A stretch of DNA of 64,000 bases from Bradyrhizobium ottawaense (GCF_900099825.1 NZ_LT629693.1:8071001-8135000), one strand, 5' to 3'. Counted from the stretch's first letter, positions 8,570-15,973 are shown. Translations and numbers: made by a program. Notes: a model not told the origin generated them from the letters alone.

Positions 8570-8600
8570 AAAAAGCCCGGAGCAATGCTCCGGGCTCTTC
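8570..8600 (-). terminator. Rho-independent terminator
   Basis: GCCCGGAGC and GCTCCGGGC form a perfect stem with a 3-nt loop. On the minus strand it is followed by a run of five T. It lies 4 nt after the second (full-length) stop codon of the Gly/Tyr-rich gene at 8604-8894, which supports that stop as the original gene end. Confidence 0.85.
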
Positions 8601-8603
8601 AGA

Positions 8604-8894
8604 TTACCAATGACGATAGTAGCGATGCCGGTAATACGGCCCGCCATAGTAGGCGTAGGGTCCGGGTCCGTAATAAGCCGGGCCGTAATAGGCCGGGCCG
8701 TATTAGCGAGGACCGTAATAGCCATAGCCGGGCCCGTAATACGGGCCGTAGGCGCCCGCGACGCCGGCCGCGATAGCGCCCGCAGCCAGACCGAACGCCA
8801 GGCCGGGGCCGATGCCGCGCGCCTGTGCCGGCGCAGTAATGGCGGTTGCGCCAACCGTGGCGACCGTCGCCAGGACGGCAAGTGCCTTTTTCAT
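8604..8894 (-). pseudogene. Gly/Tyr/Pro-rich secreted protein interrupted by an in-frame stop
   Basis: A gene starting with a 24-residue signal peptide (M-K-K-A-L-A-V-L, ending P-A-Q-A-R) encodes a Gly/Ala region and then Y-Y-G-P-type repeats. A TAA at 8703-8705 truncates it after 63 residues. In the same frame the Y-Y-G-P repeats continue for 32 more codons and end in Y-Y-R-H-R-Y-Y-R-H-W before a second TAA, followed at once by a terminator. Exported proteins of this composition are common in Rhizobiales and of unknown function. The local sequence CGC TAA TAC, where the repeat would have GCC TAT TAC, suggests a small mutation or a sequence error. The ribosome binding site is GGAGGTGCGT. Confidence 0.75.
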
Positions 8895-9297
8895 ACGCAC
8901 CTCCTTGCATTGTTCGGACGGGATAACGCCGACGCGTTGCGATGGTTGCAGGACGACGCCCGAAGATGAAGGGAACCGGCCGTGGATCTCCTGCAAGAAA
9001 ATTTGGAAACGGCCGGAACGTAAACGCTGCTCCGGCGTTTGCAATTCGAGTGCGGCAACCTTGCGAGAGGTGAAGCATGAAAGACCCCGTCGGCATCCTC
9101 GGATTCCGGCGGGGTTTTCGTTGGCGCGATGTTGACGCCGACGCGGCCAGGCGCGAGCGCGTAACGAGTACTCGGAATAACGTAGCGCGAGATGCTGTTA
9201 TCGGAGCAAAAGTTCCGACACGGTATGACGCGAACTGCCCGACCGCAGCGCGGAACGAACGACGACCTCGGGGATTCTCTTCCTCAGGAGGTCGCTC
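8895..9297. other. Intergenic region with a terminator-like hairpin on the plus strand
   Basis: The region lies between divergent small genes. At 9085-9114, CCCCGTCGG pairs with CCGGCGGGG (nine pairs, 12-nt loop) and is followed by TTTT on the plus strand. No plus-strand gene ends here, so the hairpin could close an unannotated small RNA, or it may be an isolated repeat. The short open frame that runs through it lacks coding character. Nothing else is visible. Confidence 0.45.
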
Positions 9298-9408
9298 ATG
9301 CCGCCATGGATGGAAATTCTGCTCAATGTGATCGGCTATGCCGGTTTCATCGGCGTCGCGAAATATCACAAGCCGTCAGACGAAAATGCGCCGGACCACG
9401 GAGCTTAG
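9298..9408 (+). CDS. Tiny membrane protein, 36 residues
   Basis: The sequence is M-P-P-W-M-E-I-L-L-N-V-I-G-Y-A-G-F-I-G-V followed by A-K-Y-H-K-P and a short acidic tail. The single hydrophobic stretch (about residues 5-21) should span or lie along the membrane, with the basic AKYHK on the inner side. The evidence for translation is an excellent ribosome binding site, AGGAGG, 7 nt before the ATG. It is convergent with the next small membrane-protein gene, 11 nt apart. No function known. Confidence 0.6.
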   Translation: MPPWMEILLNVIGYAGFIGVAKYHKPSDENAPDHGA

Positions 9409-9419
9409 CGCGCGCCAGG

Positions 9420-9605
9420 CTAGTTCGCCTTGTGCGGCTCGCCGGCGGTGCGCACCAGCCGGTCGGCCTTGACCAGCACATGCCCGCTATCCGGCTGCGG
9501 CCGGAGCGAAAAGCTGACGGCGATGAAGGCTACGCAAAACAGCGCGCCGACCACCATTACGCGCCGGTGGGTCGGTTGATCTGCATTGTGGAACGAAGGG
9601 ACCAT
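9420..9605 (-). CDS. Small single-span membrane protein, paralogue A
   Basis: The protein has 61 residues: an N-terminal S-F-H-N-A-D-Q-P-T-H-R-R, one membrane helix (about residues 16-33), then V-L-V-K-A-D-R-L-V-R-T-A-G-E-P. It is clearly homologous along its whole length to the gene at 15553-15738. The topology suggests a short cytoplasmic N-terminus and a periplasmic tail carrying the conserved V-L-V-K-A-D-[RK]-L-V-R-T-A-G block. Function unknown; two copies within 6 kb mark it as a lineage-specific family. Confidence 0.75.
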   Translation of the reverse strand: MVPSFHNADQPTHRRVMVVGALFCVAFIAVSFSLRPQPDSGHVLVKADRLVRTAGEPHKAN

Positions 9606-9864
9606 GGCTGTTTTCCTCGGGGCCCATCCCTACGCCGATCGCGGACACGCACAACGCGAATTGGGTTTTAACCTAACTGAATAGGGTTATCCCGGCTGCC
9701 GAAAGGAAGTGTTGACCTAACCGGTCCGGACTTTCAGATGCCGCCGCGCCAGGATTATCCGCAGCAAATCCACAGGGCACACACAGGAGCGGAATTGCGA
9801 ATTCCGTCGTCGCCGTCTGCTCTTGCTGCGCAGCGATCCACAACCTTCACCGACACAGCGCCTC

Positions 9865-10212
9865 TCAGGCGTCGGCAAGCCGCTTCAAGGTTGCGTGAAA
9901 GCTGAGGCTGCGACGCCCGACCAGGACCGTGCCGAACGCTTCCGCCGTGCTTTCCGTAAATGTCCCGGAAAACCCGCTCGCGACCGCCTCGCCGGCAAAC
10001 AGCGGGCGAACGAACGGGTCGGCAAACCCCGTGTGCTGGTCGGTGCTCAACTGCCCCTTCCAGGTGCCGTTGCCGACCGTGTAGGAGCCGATCGACCAGA
10101 AGTGCGGCCCGCCGCCGAGCAGCACGCCGTCACGCAGGATCAGGACGCCGCTGTCGCGCCCCTTCACCCCGTCGAGCATATGCATGTGAATCGAATAGAG
10201 CCCATTCCTCAT
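9865..10212 (-). CDS. GrlR-like small regulatory-type protein
   Basis: The protein has 115 residues and starts M-R-N-G-L-Y-S-I-H-M-H-M-L-D-G-V. It then shows G-V-L-I-L-R-D-G-V-L-L-G-G-G-P-H-F-W-S-I-G-S-Y. This pattern, an N-G-L-Y-S-I/V start, a glycine-rich strand pair and a later G-x-F-x-G-T-F, resembles the GrlR family of small beta-barrel proteins first known as a regulator of enterobacterial type III secretion. No type III genes are near, so the function here is likely different. The assignment is from recall of the pattern. It stands alone. Confidence 0.55.
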   Translation of the reverse strand: MRNGLYSIHMHMLDGVKGRDSGVLILRDGVLLGGGPHFWSIGSYTVGNGTWKGQLSTDQHTGFADPFVRPLFAGEAVASGFSGTFTESTAEAFGTVLVGRRSLSFHATLKRLADA

Positions 10213-10354
10213 CGCGGACGCTTCCCCGGTCTGGGCCGAGTTTAGCGCAATGCAACAGCTCAGATCGATGAAAATGCTGATGTAACGCGCGAAACGATTT
10301 GCCGCAGCGCATCCGGGCGCCGCAAGCCAGACTCCTTTTGTTCTTCTGGAACGA

Positions 10355-10381
10355 ACAGGGGGCGCGTTTTTCGCCCCCTGT
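10355..10381 (-). terminator. Strong hairpin after the DUF2171 gene
   Basis: ACAGGGGGCG pairs with CGCCCCCTGT (10 bp) around a short loop. It lies 18 nt beyond the stop codon of the minus-strand DUF2171 gene. The tail is not T-rich on either strand, so it may act as a transcript stabiliser as much as a terminator. Confidence 0.55.
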
Positions 10382-10398
10382 GCCCGCTTAACAGACCG

Positions 10399-10641
10399 TT
10401 ACGCTTCCTGCTCCATCGTGACAGCAACGGCGCCGTTGGCCGAAAGCCGCACCTTGTTGCCTTCGATGTCGGCGACCAGGCTGCCGTCAATGTAATGATG
10501 GTGGCCCTTGTGACTGCCCTCGCCGCTGTCTTTCCGGGTCAGCTTGATCCTGCCGCCCTCGACCTTGTCGACGGTGCCCACTGGCGCACCATCGGCTCCG
10601 ATCACTTCCATATGCTCCTTGATGCCGCTCACGCCTGCCAT
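10399..10641 (-). CDS. DUF2171 domain protein
   Basis: The protein has 80 residues. The order I-K-E-H-M-E-V-I-G-A-D-G-A-P-V-G-T-V-D-K-V-E-G, then I-K-L-T-R-K-D-S, H-H-H-Y-I and D-G-S-L-V matches DUF2171, a PRC-barrel-like small domain common in Rhizobiales and often found with stress genes. Function is unestablished. It has no signal peptide, so it is probably cytoplasmic. A GGAAC-type ribosome binding site precedes the ATG. A strong hairpin follows the stop. Confidence 0.85.
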   Translation of the reverse strand: MAGVSGIKEHMEVIGADGAPVGTVDKVEGGRIKLTRKDSGEGSHKGHHHYIDGSLVADIEGNKVRLSANGAVAVTMEQEA

Positions 10642-10803
10642 TTGATGTTCCTTTGGGGTGTTCGGTTGCTATCGGGAACACCTAACGCGCGGAATCTCCG
10701 GAGGTTCAAAGCCCCGACGCGCCCCTGAACACGAATTCGAGACCTGCGCGGCTGGTTCGAACCTTTTGGGGGCGGTTGGTACATATCTCTGAAAGGTGCC
10801 GCC

Positions 10804-10950
10804 ATGACCCAAGCCGATCATTACCGAGACCAGTCCAACAGAGCCAAACGCCTGGCGAAGGCCATCAAGGATCCCGAAGCTTCCCAGAAGCTGATCGAGA
10901 TGGCCGAGGAATTCCGCCTCTACGCCGAGCGTCTGGACCAGACTCACTGA
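10804..10950 (+). CDS. Small hypothetical protein, 48 residues
   Basis: The protein starts M-T-Q-A-D-H-Y-R-D-Q-S-N-R-A-K-R-L-A-K-A and continues as one helical charged stretch to L-D-Q-T-H. It reads like a short helix-turn-helix bundle with no membrane or metal-binding feature. The start follows GAAAGGTGCCGCC, an acceptable ribosome binding site. The D-P-E-A-S-Q-K-L-I-E-M-A-E-E-F segment looks like a conserved helix. No family name known to me. Confidence 0.6.
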   Translation: MTQADHYRDQSNRAKRLAKAIKDPEASQKLIEMAEEFRLYAERLDQTH

Positions 10951-11131
10951 CGCCTCGCACGGCGGCCTTGCACTAACGAGGTGTCGTGGCGCCCTCCCGG
11001 CGCTGCCGGCTTCGAAACGGAAGCTTAAAGCCTTTGTTCACCTCGTGTCGTTGAAACGGCCCGCCGTTAACCCAACCTCTTTGCAAGGCGTAAATGGCCA
11101 CCTGACAAGTTTACGTCAGGAGGGTCCTCTC

Positions 11132-11326
11132 ATGGTCATTTATCCCGTACCGGTTGAAGTGACGCAGGCTAGAATTCAGCTCCTCGTCGACCAGACCGCC
11201 AAGGCGCCGCCGAAGACCATCAACGACGATCTGGACGCGGTCTACCATACCGAGGCGGTCGCCGAGGAAGCGGCCCTGCAAGAAACCCGGACCGAGGAAA
11301 CGTCCGTGGTGGACGTCAAGGTCTAG
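11132..11326 (+). CDS. Small hypothetical protein, 64 residues
   Basis: The protein starts M-V-I-Y-P-V-P-V-E-V-T-Q-A-R and has a Glu-rich C-terminal half ending V-V-D-V-K-V. The start was chosen because AGGAGG lies 8 nt upstream; the longer open frame has no such site. Very acidic, no signal peptide or membrane segment. No recognised family. Flanked by intergenic sequence on both sides. Confidence 0.6.
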   Translation: MVIYPVPVEVTQARIQLLVDQTAKAPPKTINDDLDAVYHTEAVAEEAALQETRTEETSVVDVKV

Positions 11327-11446
11327 CGGCCAACACGACAGCGAACACCGGCGCGAAGCCGATCGCAGCCCGATCATTCACGCTTGCGCGCCATCGAGGT
11401 GATTTGCGTCACGCACGCGGGCCGTTAGCGCTGCTAGCGTCGCGCC

Positions 11447-11631
11447 ATGATGACGCTTCAGACCATCGCAATCTGGCTCATTCAGGCCGCACTGTTTTTC
11501 ATCGGCATCTGCGCCGCGACATCGACGAATTGATCCCCAGCGCCATCATCTTCTTTGCGGTGGCGGCGGCGCTCGGATGGATCGGAAACAAGTTCTGGCC
11601 CGAGGACTGGATCCACAATCCCCTTCTCTAG
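11447..11631 (+). pseudogene. Two-helix small membrane protein, possibly frameshifted
   Basis: The first frame starts M-M-T-L-Q-T-I-A-I-W-L-I-Q-A-A-L-F-F and stops at 11533 after 28 codons, giving one membrane helix. The overlapping frame then runs from about 11524 (D-E-L-I-P-S-A-I-I-F-F-A-V-A-A-A-L-G-W-I) to the stop at 11631 and encodes a second helix plus an amphipathic tail with W-P-E-D-W-I. Restoring one base near 11515 would join them into a protein of about 60 residues with two helices. Alternatives are two coupled small proteins (TTG start at 11530) or a sequence error. Confidence 0.4.
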
Positions 11632-11661
11632 GCGAGATCAGCAGGCTCGCTGCCGGACCGG

Positions 11662-11958
11662 TTATCTCGCAATCTCTTCGGTGCGGTAGATCTTCGTGCC
11701 CGACGTTTCGACGATGCGGCCTTTCAGGGATTTCACAAACGCCTTGGATCCCTCGACAGCGAAATGGGTTCGCAACGCGGCTTCGTCCGCCCATTGCTCG
11801 AAGAAGAACAGCCGCATCGGGTTCTGACAGTCGACATGCACGTCGTGCGAGATGCAGCCGGGCTCCTTGCGCGAGCGCTCGACGTGCTCGATGCAGGAAC
11901 GAAGCACCGCGTCGAAGGAATCCTCACGCGCCAGAATACTGCCGGTAACGAGAATCAT
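11662..11958 (-). CDS. Antibiotic biosynthesis monooxygenase (ABM/YgiN-like) domain protein
   Basis: The protein has 98 residues and matches the ABM fold: M-I-L-V-T-G-S-I at the start, R-K-E-P-G-C-I-S-H-D-V, the strand with R-L-F-F-F-E-Q-W, and the helix D-E-A-A-L-R-T-H-F. Members are ferredoxin-like dimers; characterised ones oxidise quinols or degrade haem, but many are unassigned. The single conserved E-Q-W and following H are present. No cofactor or partner gene is visible nearby, so the substrate is unknown. Confidence 0.85.
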   Translation of the reverse strand: MILVTGSILAREDSFDAVLRSCIEHVERSRKEPGCISHDVHVDCQNPMRLFFFEQWADEAALRTHFAVEGSKAFVKSLKGRIVETSGTKIYRTEEIAR

Positions 11959-12168
11959 GCCGATCCGCCCCCTGCCCGCGCGCCCGCCAACCGCATACGT
12001 GAGTGCGGACCGCCAAAACGGAACGACTGTTAGGGCATCGAGCGAGGCCAGACAACCGGCCCCGCCCGCCCTTTGACCGAGACGTAACGCAGGCCCCGAT
12101 CAACGATGTGTTCGCGGTCACGCTGCCGAAGCGACGCTGCGGCGCGCATCTGTTCGGTCCCGCAGCCT

Positions 12169-12408
12169 TCAGCGCCGCGCGAAGCGCGGCTTCCGGAGAT
12201 CCGGCAGCCCGATCGGCGTGAGGTCTCCCAGCGTCCGCCGCTCCCCCACCAGATCAGCCAATTCGGCCCGCATCGCCATCAGCCTGGTGGCGCTGCCGGC
12301 GCAGTCCCCGTCGTGGGCGACTTCCTTGCGCATGGCGCCTTCGGTCTCCCGCATTTCCAATCTCAAGGCACTGATTTTCTTGCGGATTTTATTAACTCTA
12401 TTGTCCAT
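12169..12408 (-). CDS. Small coiled-coil protein, 79 residues
   Basis: The protein starts M-D-N-R-V-N-K-I-R-K-K-I-S-A-L-R-L-E-M-R. It has a heptad-like charged pattern up to about residue 60 (A-E-L-A-D-L-V-G-E-R-R), broken by G-D-C-A-G-S-A, so it probably folds as a helical hairpin. The ATG at 12408 has AGGGG upstream. It diverges from the DUF3072 gene with about 85 nt between starts. No known family. Confidence 0.6.
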   Translation of the reverse strand: MDNRVNKIRKKISALRLEMRETEGAMRKEVAHDGDCAGSATRLMAMRAELADLVGERRTLGDLTPIGLPDLRKPRFARR

Positions 12409-12493
12409 GGCGAGACCCCTTGCGGTTGTCACGCAAAGAGAACAAATATAGAACATAATTGCAAGTGGCAGTTTTGCCGAAACGGAGGTTTCG

Positions 12494-12679
12494 ATGACGT
12501 ACGACCGCTATCCCGACCGCCTGCAGGGCCCGATGAGCCGCGGCCAGGCCAGCACCCTTCGCTCCCTTTCGATCGAGGCGTACCAGCCCAAGCAGTTTGC
12601 GGAGGATCTGACGGCCGAGGAAGCCGCCAGACGGATCGAAGCCCTTCGGCAGGAGATCGAACTGGCGAACTCGTTCTGA
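12494..12679 (+). CDS. DUF3072 family protein
   Basis: The protein has 61 residues. The features M-S-R-G-Q-A-S-T-L-R-S-L-S-I-E-A and A-E-E-A-A-R-R-I-E-A-L-R fit DUF3072, a short domain found alone in many Proteobacteria and Actinobacteria. The A-A-R-R-I-x-x-L helix is its usual signature. Function is unknown. A CGGAGG ribosome binding site precedes the ATG by 6 nt. Likely cytoplasmic. Confidence 0.75.
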   Translation: MTYDRYPDRLQGPMSRGQASTLRSLSIEAYQPKQFAEDLTAEEAARRIEALRQEIELANSF

Positions 12680-12716
12680 CGGCCCTTTGTTCGGAGCCGT
12701 CACCCCCGCGCCCGCC

Positions 12717-13061
12717 TCAGAGTGGATCGGCGCCGAACCGATTGGGGCCGGCGGTACCGCGCTGGCAAGCCCAGTAGATCAGCACGAGCGTACCGATGAT
12801 CGTGAACGCGAGCAGTATCCACCAGAACGTCCGATCGATATCGTGAAGCCTGCGGGCGCTGACGGCGAGGCCCGGCAGAAACAATCCCAGTCCGACAATC
12901 GTACCAACCATCCCGATGCCGAGCGTCGCATCGATGATATTCGCGACAATGGACGCGATGACGACAAAGAGCGTCCAGTACCAATATTCGGACCGGCAGG
13001 CGCGGCCTCCGAATTGAACATACTTGCTAAAGCCCGACGAAATCGCCTCTGCAAAATTCAT
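12717..13061 (-). CDS. DUF805 family membrane protein
   Basis: The protein has 114 residues with four hydrophobic segments. The DUF805 hallmarks are G-R-A-C-R-S-E-Y-W-Y-W at residues 19-29, and S-A-R-R-L-H-D-I-D-R-T-F-W-W near residue 70. The C-terminal G-P-N-R-F-G-x-D-P is also characteristic. The ATG at 13061 puts the typical M-N-F-x-E-A-I start in place; a longer frame upstream has no family match. Function is unestablished; it lies in the inner membrane. Confidence 0.92.
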   Translation of the reverse strand: MNFAEAISSGFSKYVQFGGRACRSEYWYWTLFVVIASIVANIIDATLGIGMVGTIVGLGLFLPGLAVSARRLHDIDRTFWWILLAFTIIGTLVLIYWACQRGTAGPNRFGADPL

Positions 13062-13299
13062 GTGATGCCCCCCCCCGTGTCCGCCGTGAGATTCCAATCG
13101 CGGGATTAGGTCACAATACCCGGTCGTTTTCCAGCTTGGCGTTGGCAACTCCAGCTCGCGAAGTGTTGAATCGCTCAACCACGCAAGATGCCAAGGCGGC
13201 GCGCAAACCCCTGCCCCATGGTGCAATTTGCTGCTATTGAAGCCCCGTCACGCCGAAAATGGCCAACAACTTTGTCACGTTCCCAGGGAGCCAAGAAAC

Positions 13300-13752
13300 A
13301 TGCGTTATCTCCACACCATGCTGCGCGTCCGCAACCTCGATGTCGCGATGAAGTTCTACCGCGACGCGATGGGATTGAAGGAAGTGCGCCGGGTCGACAA
13401 CGAGAAAGGCCGCTTCACGCTGGTGTTCCTGTGCGCCGCCGAGGACGAGAGCCTGTTCAAGGCCGCCCCGCAGAATCGCGGCGCGCCGCTGGTCGAGCTC
13501 ACCTACAACTGGGACGAGGAGAAATACGGCGAGGATCGCCATTTCGGCCACCTCGCCTACGAGGTCGACGACATCTACGCGACCTGCGATCGCCTGATGA
13601 AGGCCGGCGTCACCATCAACCGCCCGCCGCGCGACGGCAACATGGCGTTCGTGCGTTCGCCGGACCTGCATTCGATCGAGCTGTTGCAGAAGGGCGAGCC
13701 GAAGCCGCCGGCGGAGCCGTGGGCTTCGATGCCGAACACCGGCCACTGGTAA
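13300..13752 (+). CDS. gloA: Lactoylglutathione lyase (glyoxalase I)
   Basis: The protein has 150 residues and a vicinal oxygen chelate fold. Metal ligands expected for glyoxalase I are visible: His6 (M-R-Y-L-H-T), the glutamate in L-V-E-L-T-Y, His in F-G-H-L-A-Y, and the glutamate in S-I-E-L-L. It converts the methylglyoxal-glutathione hemithioacetal to S-lactoylglutathione. The M-K-F-Y-R-D-A-M-G-L block is typical. The ATG at 13300 gives the canonical N-terminus. It is monocistronic, but a GST gene lies 400 nt downstream, consistent with glutathione-linked stress functions. Confidence 0.9.
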   Translation: MRYLHTMLRVRNLDVAMKFYRDAMGLKEVRRVDNEKGRFTLVFLCAAEDESLFKAAPQNRGAPLVELTYNWDEEKYGEDRHFGHLAYEVDDIYATCDRLMKAGVTINRPPRDGNMAFVRSPDLHSIELLQKGEPKPPAEPWASMPNTGHW

Positions 13753-13910
13753 GCCGATCGCCACGGCTATTCGCTGTTTTCGAATCGGAATATCGTTGTC
13801 CGAAATTCCACAATCGTAAAGCGCGCGGCACGCAGAGATTCCAGTTTCCATCCGGGAACCGGATCGTCCTTCAAAGGTTCTCCTCTCGATTACATCTTGA
13901 GGAGGCTGCG

Positions 13911-13991
13911 ATGGGAAAAGGACTTCTGCTGTGGTTGTTGGGTGTGCCGATTCCGGTGATCATTCTGCTGTGGTTGTTCTTCGGCCGCTGA
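13911..13991 (+). CDS. Tiny membrane protein, 26 residues
   Basis: The sequence is essentially one hydrophobic helix: M-G-K-G-L-L-L-W-L-L-G-V-P-I-P-V, then I-I-L-L-W-L-F-F-G-R. Support for translation is a near-perfect ribosome binding site (GAGGAGG, 6 nt before ATG) and a classic terminator 30 nt after the stop, so the unit is an independent short mRNA. The central P-I-P could kink the helix or make it a hairpin. The abundance implied by its signals suggests a membrane-stress or regulatory role, but that is inference. Confidence 0.7.
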   Translation: MGKGLLLWLLGVPIPVIILLWLFFGR

Positions 13992-14020
13992 GTGACCGAG
14001 GCAATTGCATTTTACGAAAG

Positions 14021-14058
14021 ATCAGGCTCCGCCGTTGCCTCGGCGGGGCCTGATTTTT
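14021..14058 (+). terminator. Rho-independent terminator
   Basis: ATCAGGCTCCGCCG pairs with CGGCGGGGCCTGAT with one mismatch around a 6-nt loop, followed by TTTTTGTT. It ends the transcript of the 26-residue protein gene. Confidence 0.92.
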
Positions 14059-14143
14059 GTTGGGCCTGCCTCACCTGAAAGCGCGCTTTTTCGCTGATCT
14101 TCGGCTATCAACGCTGCAAGACGATCAAAGGGAGCGACAACGC

Positions 14144-14803
14144 GTGGCCGATAACAACAAACAACAACTCACCATCTGGGGCCGGGCCAATTCGGTCAAC
14201 GTTCAAAAAGTGCTGTGGTGCCTGCGCGAACTCGATCTCGGCTATGACCGGATCGATGCCGGCCTGCATTTCGGCAAGAACAACGAGCCGCCCTATCTGG
14301 CGATGAATCCGAACGGTCGGGTGCCGACTCTGGTCGACGGCGACTTCGTGCTGTGGGAATCCAATTCGGTAATGCGCTATCTGTGCATGGCCTACGGCAA
14401 GGACTCCGGCAACGGTTCGCCGATCTATCCGAAAGAGCCGAAATTGCGTGCCAGCGTCGACCGCTGGCTCGACTGGACGCTGTCGACGCTGCAGCCGGTC
14501 GACCGGCCGGTGTTCTGGGCGCTGGTGCGCACCCCGCCCGACAAGCGCGACATGGTCGCAATCCAGAAGGATGCCGACGCCGAGGCCGTGGTGTGGCGGA
14601 TCGTCGAGGCGCAACTGGCGACGCGGCGCTTCATCGAAGGCGATCAGTTCACCATCGCCGATATCGCGATCGGCGCCTATGCGCGGCGCTGGCTCGGCGT
14701 CGAAGGCGTGACAAAACCCAAACTGCCGAACCTGGAACGCTGGTTCGCGCAGTTCGAAAGCCGACCCGGCTTCGTCCAGTTCATCGCGCCGCCGATGACG
14801 TGA
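14144..14803 (+). CDS. Glutathione S-transferase
   Basis: The protein has 219 residues. The N-terminal thioredoxin-like domain has I-W-G-R-A-N-S-V-N-V-Q-K-V, M-N-P-N-G-R-V-P-T-L and the glutathione-contact W-E-S-N-S. The C-terminal helical domain has the usual I-A-D-I-A-I-G-A-Y. S-V-N-V instead of the catalytic Ser/Tyr-containing tip of other classes resembles the bacterial group near the theta/beta classes. The start chosen is the GTG at 14144, which follows AAAGGGAG; no ATG fits. Transcription probably ends near the palindromic repeat that follows. Confidence 0.9.
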   Translation: MADNNKQQLTIWGRANSVNVQKVLWCLRELDLGYDRIDAGLHFGKNNEPPYLAMNPNGRVPTLVDGDFVLWESNSVMRYLCMAYGKDSGNGSPIYPKEPKLRASVDRWLDWTLSTLQPVDRPVFWALVRTPPDKRDMVAIQKDADAEAVVWRIVEAQLATRRFIEGDQFTIADIAIGAYARRWLGVEGVTKPKLPNLERWFAQFESRPGFVQFIAPPMT

Positions 14804-14814
14804 GCTGAGTTGGC

Positions 14815-14870
14815 TAGAGCGTTTTCAAGCGAAGTGGATGCCGGTTCGCGTAAAGAAAACGCGTCAAAAC
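14815..14870. repeat. Dispersed palindromic repeat, copy 1
   Basis: An imperfect palindrome opens with AGCGTTTTC and closes with GAAAACGCGTCAAAAC, with an internal GCGAA/TTCGC pair. Two near-identical copies lie at 28477-28530 and 55815-55870. Here it sits between the ends of two convergent genes, where it may help separate transcripts. Confidence 0.85.
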
Positions 14871-14885
14871 AAAAAGCTTCGACGC

Positions 14886-15137
14886 TCAGCGCGCGCCCAT
14901 ATAGGCGCCCGCGCCGGTGCTGACGACGCCACCCACTTTCACGCAGGTATCGGTGCCATCGACCTTGACGAAGCCGGCGCCAAACGCCGCGCACGAACCG
15001 GCCGATGTCGCGCCCCTCACCGGCAGGAGTTTGCCCGGCTTGGCCGTGTTTGCGGATTTCGGAACAGCCGGCTGTTCGGCCAGCGCGCTCACGGCTGGCA
15101 ACGTCGCGGCAACGATCGCAAGCAGGAATTTTCGCAT
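14886..15137 (-). CDS. Small secreted protein resembling a porin N-terminus
   Basis: The protein has 83 residues with a signal peptide (M-R-K-F-L-L-A-I-V, cleavage near A-L-A). The mature part contains S-C-A-A-F-G-A-G-F-V-K-V-D-G-T-D-T-C-V-K-V-G-G, which closely follows the first strands of the rhizobial alpha-type porin (C-x-x-Y/F-G-x-G-F-x-x-I/V-x-G-T-D-T-C-I/V-K-I/V-G-G). It ends 11 residues later, before the barrel would begin. It may be a remnant of a porin or a free-standing disulfide-bonded periplasmic peptide; the clean codon bias favours a functional small protein. Confidence 0.7.
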   Translation of the reverse strand: MRKFLLAIVAATLPAVSALAEQPAVPKSANTAKPGKLLPVRGATSAGSCAAFGAGFVKVDGTDTCVKVGGVVSTGAGAYMGAR

Positions 15138-15552
15138 CCCGGCTTTTATCGCCTGCCGTGCCGCAGCGCTAGTCTGGCGGTCCTGGGCAGGTTTTCAGGA
15201 TGGAGCCCATGTCGTCAATGGCGCTCGCAGTCAAATCCGTCTCACGGTCGAATAGCGGAAAGGGTGCGCGGCTTTACCCAAGGTGATTGAGGCATTAGAA
15301 GTTAGACCGCCTCTGCCGTCAGGGGCGGAGCAACACGGCGACGCCATTTTATCGCGCTTCCGGGCGCTACGGCCTGCATGCCCGCTCGGTTCGCGCGCGT
15401 TCCACCCGACCCGGGTCAAATCAGGACAGAGGGTGTAATCCTTTTTTGCGTATTCCGTTTCGTTCAGATCTGCCCTAGCAAGTAACCTTCAGAAGTGAGG
15501 CTAATTGCCAGGTCGCTTGCGCTCTTAGCCCAGCTGCATGTGGCGCCGCTCG
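15138..15552. other. Intergenic region without a recognised gene
   Basis: This lies between divergent genes. Open frames through it lack G/C-biased third positions. A weak palindrome around 15360-15420 and a slightly AT-richer section near 15440-15500 are the only features. No promoter can be named with confidence. Confidence 0.4.
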
Positions 15553-15738
15553 ATGTCCAGTTCATTTCATAATGCTGATCAACGCACGCACCGAAAAATA
15601 ATGTTCGTGGGCTTACTGTTTTGCGCGGCGTTTGTAGCCATCAGCTACTTTGCAAGAGAACAGCCTGACAATGACTACGTTCTCGTCAAAGCGGACAAAC
15701 TGGTTCGTACTGCCGGCACGCCGTTGCCCACCAAATGA
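15553..15738 (+). CDS. Small single-span membrane protein, paralogue B
   Basis: The protein has 61 residues, the same length as the gene at 9420-9605. The two share S-F-H-N-A-D-Q near the N-terminus, T-H-R, one membrane helix and V-L-V-K-A-D-K-L-V-R-T-A-G-T-P. The alignment fixes the start at 15553; an upstream in-frame ATG at 15538 is less likely. It has lower codon bias than paralogue A. Function unknown. It lies at the left edge of the type I secretion region. Confidence 0.72.
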   Translation: MSSSFHNADQRTHRKIMFVGLLFCAAFVAISYFAREQPDNDYVLVKADKLVRTAGTPLPTK

Positions 15739-15973
15739 ATTCCTTGATCGCGAGCCGCTGCCTGGTACGCACTGCATCGCCCATGTGTTCCAGTCATTAG
15801 CGAACCCTGCGACCACTGCACCCGAACGGGCGTAACCGATATCACGTCTAAGCCCGAACGCTCCAATCCGAATTGCCGTCTCGGCTTTTGGCTAGCCGAG
15901 GACGAGAGTTCTCCTTGAAGTCGGGAGAGGCCCGTCGGGTTGTGCGGAGCGATTGCGACCAGGGAGAGCGACG

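Noticed and set aside
9085..9118. Terminator of a plus-strand gene
   Set aside because: The hairpin and T run are good, but no coding sequence or promoter upstream on that strand could be identified; kept only as a hairpin within the intergenic entry.
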